Shown here piece after piece: positions 6,740 to 10,221 of a stretch of 10,221 nucleotides of DNA. Origin of the DNA: Planctomycetota bacterium (GTDB lineage: Bacteria > Planctomycetota > Planctomycetia > Isosphaerales > Isosphaeraceae); NCBI GenBank assembly GCA_021777685.1, contig JAJYDH010000207.1, positions 1 through 10,221 of the forward strand. The letters run 5' to 3'. A program made the translations under genes and the position numbers. Below the pieces are notes generated by a model, which did not search any database, had not been told where the DNA came from, and saw only the letters and a program-made list of their open reading frames with translations. Numbering within the stretch: the stretch's first letter is position 1; each line of letters begins with the position of its first letter.

Positions 6740-8087
6740 GGCCCGGCGGACCTTCGCGGTCGAGGTCGTCTCCCGGCTGAGGGACGCGGGCTTCCGGTCG
6801 CTCTGGGCCGGCGGGTGTGTCCGCGACCTGATCCTGGGACTCGAGCCGACGGATTACGATGTGGCGACCGACGCGACGCCCGAGCAGGTCATGGGGCTGT
6901 TCCGGAGGACGATCCCGGTCGGGGTGAGCTTCGGCGTGGTCCGGGTCCTCGGCCCGGGGGATGCCGGCGAGGTCGAGGTGGCGACCTTCCGGAGCGACGG
7001 GGCCTATGTCGACGGCCGACATCCCGAGTCGGTCAGCTTCGGCGACCCCCGGCTCGACGCCGAGCGGCGAGACTTCACGATCAACGGGATGTTCCTCGAC
7101 CCCCTGAGCGGCGAGATCCTGGACTACGTCGGCGGTCGAGCCGACCTCGATGCCGGGATCATCCGGGCCATCGGCGAACCCGAGGCCCGGTTCGCCGAGG
7201 ACAAGCTCCGGCTCCTCCGGGCCGTCCGGTTCGCCGCGAGGTTCGGGATGGAGATCGAGCCCCGGACCCGGGCGGCGATCCGGGCGATGGCCGACGAGGT
7301 CCGGGTGGTTTCCGCCGAGAGGATCGCCCAGGAACTCCGCCGGATGCTCGTCCATCCGGCCCGATCGGGGGCCATGAACCTGGCGATGGACCTCGGGCTG
7401 ATCGCCGCCGTCCTTCCGCCCTTGGTCCGGACCAAGGGCCTGTTCCAGGGGAAGCCGGTCCAGCCGCAAGGCGACCTCTGGGGTCACCTGATGCTGGTCC
7501 TCGACCTCCTGCCCGCCGGGCCGAGTTTCCCGCTGGCCTTCGCCGCCCTCCTGCATGACGTCGGGAAGCCGGACACGAAGGGGCTCCGGAACGGCCGGAC
7601 GACGTTCCACAACCACGAACAGGTCGGGCGAGCGATCGCCGACCGGCTCTGCCGGGACCTCAAGCTCGCCAACGCCGAGCGCGAGCGCGTGACCTGGCTC
7701 GTCGAGTTCCATCAGTATCTTGGCGAGGCGACGAGGCTCCGCGAGTCGAAGCTCAAGCGCATCCTCGCCGAGCCGGGGATCGAGGAGTTGCTGGCCCTCC
7801 ACCGGGCCGACGCCCTCGCCTCGACCGGAGACGCCGGCCACGTCGATTATTGCGAGGCTTACCTCCGCGAGCAGCCCGCCGGGCCGATCAACCCCCCCCC
7901 GCTCCTGAACGGGCACGACCTGGCCCGGCACGGCCTCAAGGCCGGGCCGCAGACCAAGGTCCATCTCGATATGGTCCGCGAGGCCCAGCTCGACCGGCTC
8001 GTCCACAGCAAGAAGGAGGCGCTGGACTGGCTCGATCGCCAGCTCGCCGCGAAGGATCCCGCGACGCCTCAGGCCGACCAGCGCTGA
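6726..8087 (+). CDS. CCA tRNA nucleotidyltransferase / poly(A) polymerase family protein with HD domain
   Basis: A class II nucleotidyltransferase of 453 aa that most likely adds or repairs the 3'-terminal CCA of tRNAs from CTP and ATP. Seen: GGCVRD (29-34), the catalytic DYD (D43, D45) in TDYDVATDATP, motif RRDFTINGM (114-122), EDKLRLLRAVRFAARFGM matching the nucleotide-selecting and neck motifs, and an HD-domain signature LLHDVGKPDTK (H277, D278). A C-terminal block begins LLNGHDL and continues with GPQTKVHLDMVREAQL. The HD domain is a phosphohydrolase module found in many members; its activity here is inferred. Sequence alone does not separate full CCA-adding enzymes from A-adding, CC-adding or poly(A)-polymerase relatives, so no gene symbol is given. 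The gene overlaps rsmD by 14 bp upstream and has its own GGGGAGG site. Its last 19 bp overlap the end of the convergent Uma2 gene. A run of nine C occurs near the C-terminal block at 7892-7900. Confidence 0.92.
   Translation: MSSNEARRTFAVEVVSRLRDAGFRSLWAGGCVRDLILGLEPTDYDVATDATPEQVMGLFRRTIPVGVSFGVVRVLGPGDAGEVEVATFRSDGAYVDGRHPESVSFGDPRLDAERRDFTINGMFLDPLSGEILDYVGGRADLDAGIIRAIGEPEARFAEDKLRLLRAVRFAARFGMEIEPRTRAAIRAMADEVRVVSAERIAQELRRMLVHPARSGAMNLAMDLGLIAAVLPPLVRTKGLFQGKPVQPQGDLWGHLMLVLDLLPAGPSFPLAFAALLHDVGKPDTKGLRNGRTTFHNHEQVGRAIADRLCRDLKLANAERERVTWLVEFHQYLGEATRLRESKLKRILAEPGIEELLALHRADALASTGDAGHVDYCEAYLREQPAGPINPPPLLNGHDLARHGLKAGPQTKVHLDMVREAQLDRLVHSKKEALDWLDRQLAAKDPATPQADQR
7892..7900 (+). repeat. 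C9 homopolymer inside the CCA nucleotidyltransferase gene
   Basis: Nine consecutive C encode part of Asn389 and Pro390-Pro392. A slip by one base would replace the last ~60 residues, including the conserved GHDL/GPQTK block. The frame is intact in this sequence. Confidence 0.9.
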
Positions 8088-8683
8088 ACGCCGTCGGCGT
8101 GCGTGATCTCGATGCTGGGACGTTCGTCGCCCGCGACCAGGCGGAACCTCAACGGCAGGACCTGGCTGGAGAGGAATTCGGGCCGATCGAGGGTCGAGGT
8201 TCCGACCAGGACAAGGACCCCGTCGACGAGCCGGTAGAGTTCGAGGCCCCACGGATAGCGATCGACGAGGAGCAACTCGCGCGTCCCAACCTTGGCGTAA
8301 AATTCGAACTTCTCGCGAGATCGATCATTCCGGCTGACGACTTCGACCGCGAAATCCGGGCCGCCCATCCAGTGCGTGCCGAGGTTTCGCGACTTGGTCC
8401 CCTTGAGAAAGACGACAACGTCGGGACCTCGATAATTGTGCTCCCACTGCTCCTCGAGATCGCTGACGTTGACACCAGGTCGGACGAGGCCCAATCCAGG
8501 TCCCTGGATCGCGCAAATGAATGCGTAGGTGAGGAGACCCACGACATCCTGATGCTCGTCGTTTGGAAGAGGGGACACGATGTAAACTCCGTCCCAAACC
8601 TCGTCGAACCGATCAGCGCCCGAGTCGATCCGTTTCTCGATCAATTCTCCCTGCTCGAACGGGTCGAGGACGATCATCTCCAT
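8069..8683 (-). CDS. Uma2 family (DUF820) PD-(D/E)XK-type putative endonuclease
   Basis: A 204-aa protein of the Uma2/DUF820 family, whose members have a restriction-endonuclease-like fold but mostly unknown function. Seen: EVWDGVYIVSPLP (28-40) with H44 shortly after, the GPDVVVF strand (86-92, D88), and the family core GGPDFAVEVVS (107-117, D110 and E114) followed by K125, Y129 and VGTRELLLVD (132-141). These match the pattern PD..vEV.S....K...Y...G..E...vD. Length is typical (~190-200 aa). The start at 8683 is supported by AAGGAG 7 nt upstream; a second Met lies two codons in. It begins 29 bp after the argG stop on the same strand, so it is probably read from the argG transcript, and it overlaps the 3' end of the convergent CCA gene by 19 bp. 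Sampled 60-base lines have 53-57% G+C against over 70% in neighbouring genes, suggesting later acquisition. These genes often occur in many copies in planctomycetes and cyanobacteria. Confidence 0.86.
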   Translation of the reverse strand: MEMIVLDPFEQGELIEKRIDSGADRFDEVWDGVYIVSPLPNDEHQDVVGLLTYAFICAIQGPGLGLVRPGVNVSDLEEQWEHNYRGPDVVVFLKGTKSRNLGTHWMGGPDFAVEVVSRNDRSREKFEFYAKVGTRELLLVDRYPWGLELYRLVDGVLVLVGTSTLDRPEFLSSQVLPLRFRLVAGDERPSIEITHADGVQRWSA

Positions 8684-8690
8684 GATCTGG

Positions 8691-8696
8691 CTCCTT
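8691..8696 (-). promoter_or_regulatory. Ribosome-binding site of the Uma2 gene
   Basis: AAGGAG on the minus strand lies 7 nt before the ATG at 8683, in the short gap after argG. It is a strong Shine-Dalgarno that fixes the start and argues that the gene is translated independently of argG. Confidence 0.75.
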
Positions 8697-8712
8697 CAAT
8701 TGAACGACAGGA

Positions 8713-9969
8713 TCACTCCTTCGCATCCGGCGGGATGATGCTCGGCAGTTCGAGCCGGCTGGCCGCCCCGCCCTTGAGCATCTGGTGCTTGGCCTGGGTG
8801 GTCTGCGACAGGCCGTGGATCTTGATGAACCCCTGCGCGGCGGAGGAGTCGTACTGGTCGCCCTCCTCGTAGGTGGCCAGCTCGTGGCGGTAGAGGCTGT
8901 GCTCGCTCTTCCGGCCGACGATCATGGCGTGGCCCTTGAACAGCTTGATCCGGGCGACGCCCGAGACGTATTGCTGGTTCGAGACCACGAAGGCCATCAG
9001 GTCCTGGTGCAGGGCGCTGAACCAGAGCCCGTTGTAGATCAGGTCGGAGTATTGCTGGCTGACGTGCGTCTTGAAGCGGAGGGATTCCTTGGAGAGGGTG
9101 AGGAACTCGATCTCGCGATGGGCCTCGTGGAGCACGATCGCGGCGGGGGCCTCATAAATCTCGCGCGACTTGATGCCGACGAGCCGGTTCTCGATGTGGT
9201 CGACCCGGCCGACGCCGTGGCGGCCGGCGATCTTGTTCAGCTCCTCGATCAGCTCGGCGCCGTCGAGCTTCCGGCCGTTCAGGGCGATCGGACGGCCCCG
9301 GTCGAATTCGATCTCAACCTCCTCGGGCTCGTCGGGGGCGTTCCGGGGGTCGACGGTCCACTGGAAGGTCTCGGGCGGGGGCTCGACCCAGGGATCTTCG
9401 AGGATGCCGGCCTCGATCGAGCGGCCCCAGAGGTTCTGGTCGGTGCTGAAGATGCTCTTCTTGGTCGCCTCGACCTCGATCCCGTGGTCGGCGGCGTACT
9501 GGAGCTCCTGCGTCCGGGTCCACTTCCACTCGCGGACGGGGGCGATGATCTTGAGGTGCGGGGCGAGCGTCTGGAACGTGACGTCGAACCGGACCTGGTC
9601 ATTCCCCTTGCCGGTGCAGCCGTGGGCCACGGCCACCGCGCCGTGCTCCTTGGCCACGCGGCACATGAGCTGGGCGATCAAGGGGCGGCCGAGGGCCGTC
9701 GCGAGCGGGTATTTCCCCTCGTAGAGGGCCCCGGCCATCAGCGAGGGGAAGGCGAAGAAGTCGACGAACAGGTTGCGGACGTCCTCGGCGATCGCCTCGA
9801 CGGCGCCGGTCCGCAGGGCCTTGTCGCGGATCGCGTGGATGTCCTGGCCCTGGCCGAGGTCGCAGGTGTAGGCGATCACGTCCAGGTCGTAGGTCTCGTT
9901 GATCCACTTGACGGCGACCGACGTGTCGAGCCCGCCGCTGTAAGCCAGAACCACCTTGTCTCGTGCCAT
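8713..9969 (-). CDS. argG: Argininosuccinate synthase
   Basis: A cytoplasmic enzyme of 418 aa (EC 6.3.4.5) that joins citrulline and aspartate using ATP to form argininosuccinate, the penultimate step of arginine synthesis. Seen: the PP-loop ATP-binding motif AYSGGLDTS (9-17), HGCTGKGNDQVRF (116-128), STDQNLWGRSIEAG (175-188) followed by ILEDPW (189-194), and GVGRVDHIENRLVGIKSRE (252-270), all hallmarks of the family. The overall form resembles the ~400-aa Bacillus/human type, with a slightly longer C-terminus. The start MARDKVVLAYSGG is the normal family N-terminus and has AAGGA 9 nt upstream. No other arginine genes are in the window. The Uma2 gene follows 29 bp downstream. The leader is unusual: a heptamer repeat array starts 21 bp before the ATG and the promoter must lie within or beyond it. 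Confidence 0.97.
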   Translation of the reverse strand: MARDKVVLAYSGGLDTSVAVKWINETYDLDVIAYTCDLGQGQDIHAIRDKALRTGAVEAIAEDVRNLFVDFFAFPSLMAGALYEGKYPLATALGRPLIAQLMCRVAKEHGAVAVAHGCTGKGNDQVRFDVTFQTLAPHLKIIAPVREWKWTRTQELQYAADHGIEVEATKKSIFSTDQNLWGRSIEAGILEDPWVEPPPETFQWTVDPRNAPDEPEEVEIEFDRGRPIALNGRKLDGAELIEELNKIAGRHGVGRVDHIENRLVGIKSREIYEAPAAIVLHEAHREIEFLTLSKESLRFKTHVSQQYSDLIYNGLWFSALHQDLMAFVVSNQQYVSGVARIKLFKGHAMIVGRKSEHSLYRHELATYEEGDQYDSSAAQGFIKIHGLSQTTQAKHQMLKGGAASRLELPSIIPPDAKE

Positions 9970-9978
9970 TCGTGAGAT

Positions 9979-9983
9979 TCCTT
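9979..9983 (-). promoter_or_regulatory. Ribosome-binding site of argG
   Basis: AAGGA on the minus strand lies 9 nt before the ATG at 9969. Only six bases separate it from the first heptamer of the repeat array (9990), so the array would be transcribed as the leader just 5' of the ribosome site. Confidence 0.65.
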
Positions 9984-9989
9984 GAGGAG

Positions 9990-10038
9990 CTATCGGCTAT
10001 CAGCGGTCAGCTATCAGCGGTCAGCTATCAGCGGTCAG
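9990..10038 (+). repeat. Left heptamer array upstream of argG (alternating CTATCAG / CGGTCAG)
   Basis: Seven adjoining heptamers: one diverged CTATCGG (9990-9996), then three perfect copies of the 14-bp unit CTATCAGCGGTCAG (9997-10038). The two heptamers differ at two positions and alternate strictly, so the array grew by 14-bp steps. It is the inverted counterpart of the right array: CGGTCAG is the complement of CTGACCG. Confidence 0.95.
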
Positions 10039-10122
10039 CCAGAAAAGAGGAGCGACCGATTTGCGACGGCTGCTAATAATATCGCTTGATAGGACGCATC
10101 GTTAGCATAGTTTGTCAAAAAA
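10039..10122. promoter_or_regulatory. AT-richer 84-bp core between the two heptamer arrays; likely argG promoter area
   Basis: G+C is about 44% (37 of 84), the lowest in the window. On the minus strand it contains TTGACA (10113-10118) and TATTAT (10076-10081). Both resemble sigma70 elements, but they are 31 bp apart and so cannot be partners. At 17-18 bp from TTGACA only poor -10 candidates are present (such as TCCTAT). Placement directly upstream of argG suggests promoter content; the exact promoter is not resolved. Confidence 0.35.

Positions 10123-10221
<99 letters not shown>

Noticed and set aside
6474..8252. 592-aa minus-strand frame opposite rsmD and the CCA gene
   Set aside because: Shadow of two genes with clear catalytic motifs; no motifs of its own.
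8785..9975. 396-aa plus-strand frame opposite argG
   Set aside because: Exact antisense of a textbook argG; Val/Leu/Gly/Asp-rich shadow translation.
10076..10118. A complete sigma70 promoter formed by TTGACA and TATTAT in the core
   Set aside because: The two elements are 31 bp apart on the minus strand, too far to be used together; each lacks a good partner at 16-18 bp.

Overview
The window is a stretch of bacterial chromosome with very high GC content. Coding lines in the first gene pair reach about 77% G+C (46 of 60 bases at 1921-1980). Strong G/C third-position bias leaves long open but meaningless frames on the opposite strands. The codon style, a secreted gluzincin with Pro/Ala-rich linkers, a Uma2-type nuclease gene and intergenic heptamer repeats together suggest a planctomycete, perhaps of the Isosphaeraceae. 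That placement is an inference from style and gene content, not a database result.

Layout, left to right. (1) Positions 1-3825, plus strand: the 3' end of an AddB-like nuclease gene is followed, with an ATGA overlap, by an AddA-like UvrD-family helicase. The pair looks like a double-strand-break end-resection enzyme. The helicase motifs are complete, but the AddA C-terminal nuclease site appears degenerate, so the AddB PD-(D/E)XK site may be the only active nuclease. (2) 3822-5657, minus strand: an exported protein with TPR-like helices, two low-complexity linkers and a peptidase-MA-like HExxH domain. Its stop codon overlaps the stop codon of addA. (3) 5658-6121: a 464-bp divergent intergenic region with a candidate promoter in each direction and one GC-rich hairpin. 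(4) 6122-8087, plus strand: rsmD (16S rRNA guanine-N2 methyltransferase) overlaps by 14 bp a CCA-adding-enzyme / poly(A)-polymerase-family gene with an HD domain, forming a small RNA-maturation operon. (5) 8069-9969, minus strand: argG (argininosuccinate synthase), followed after 29 bp by a Uma2-family nuclease gene of noticeably lower GC. The Uma2 gene overlaps the end of the CCA gene tail to tail. (6) 9990-10221: two heptamer arrays in opposite orientation flank an 84-bp AT-richer core immediately upstream of argG. The right array consists of 14 perfect copies and runs off the window.

Most genes are housekeeping: DNA repair, ribosome and tRNA maturation, arginine synthesis. I do not see a convincing new multi-gene system. 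The points most worth a second look are the apparently inactivated AddA nuclease domain and the face-to-face heptamer arrays that abut the argG ribosome-binding site.
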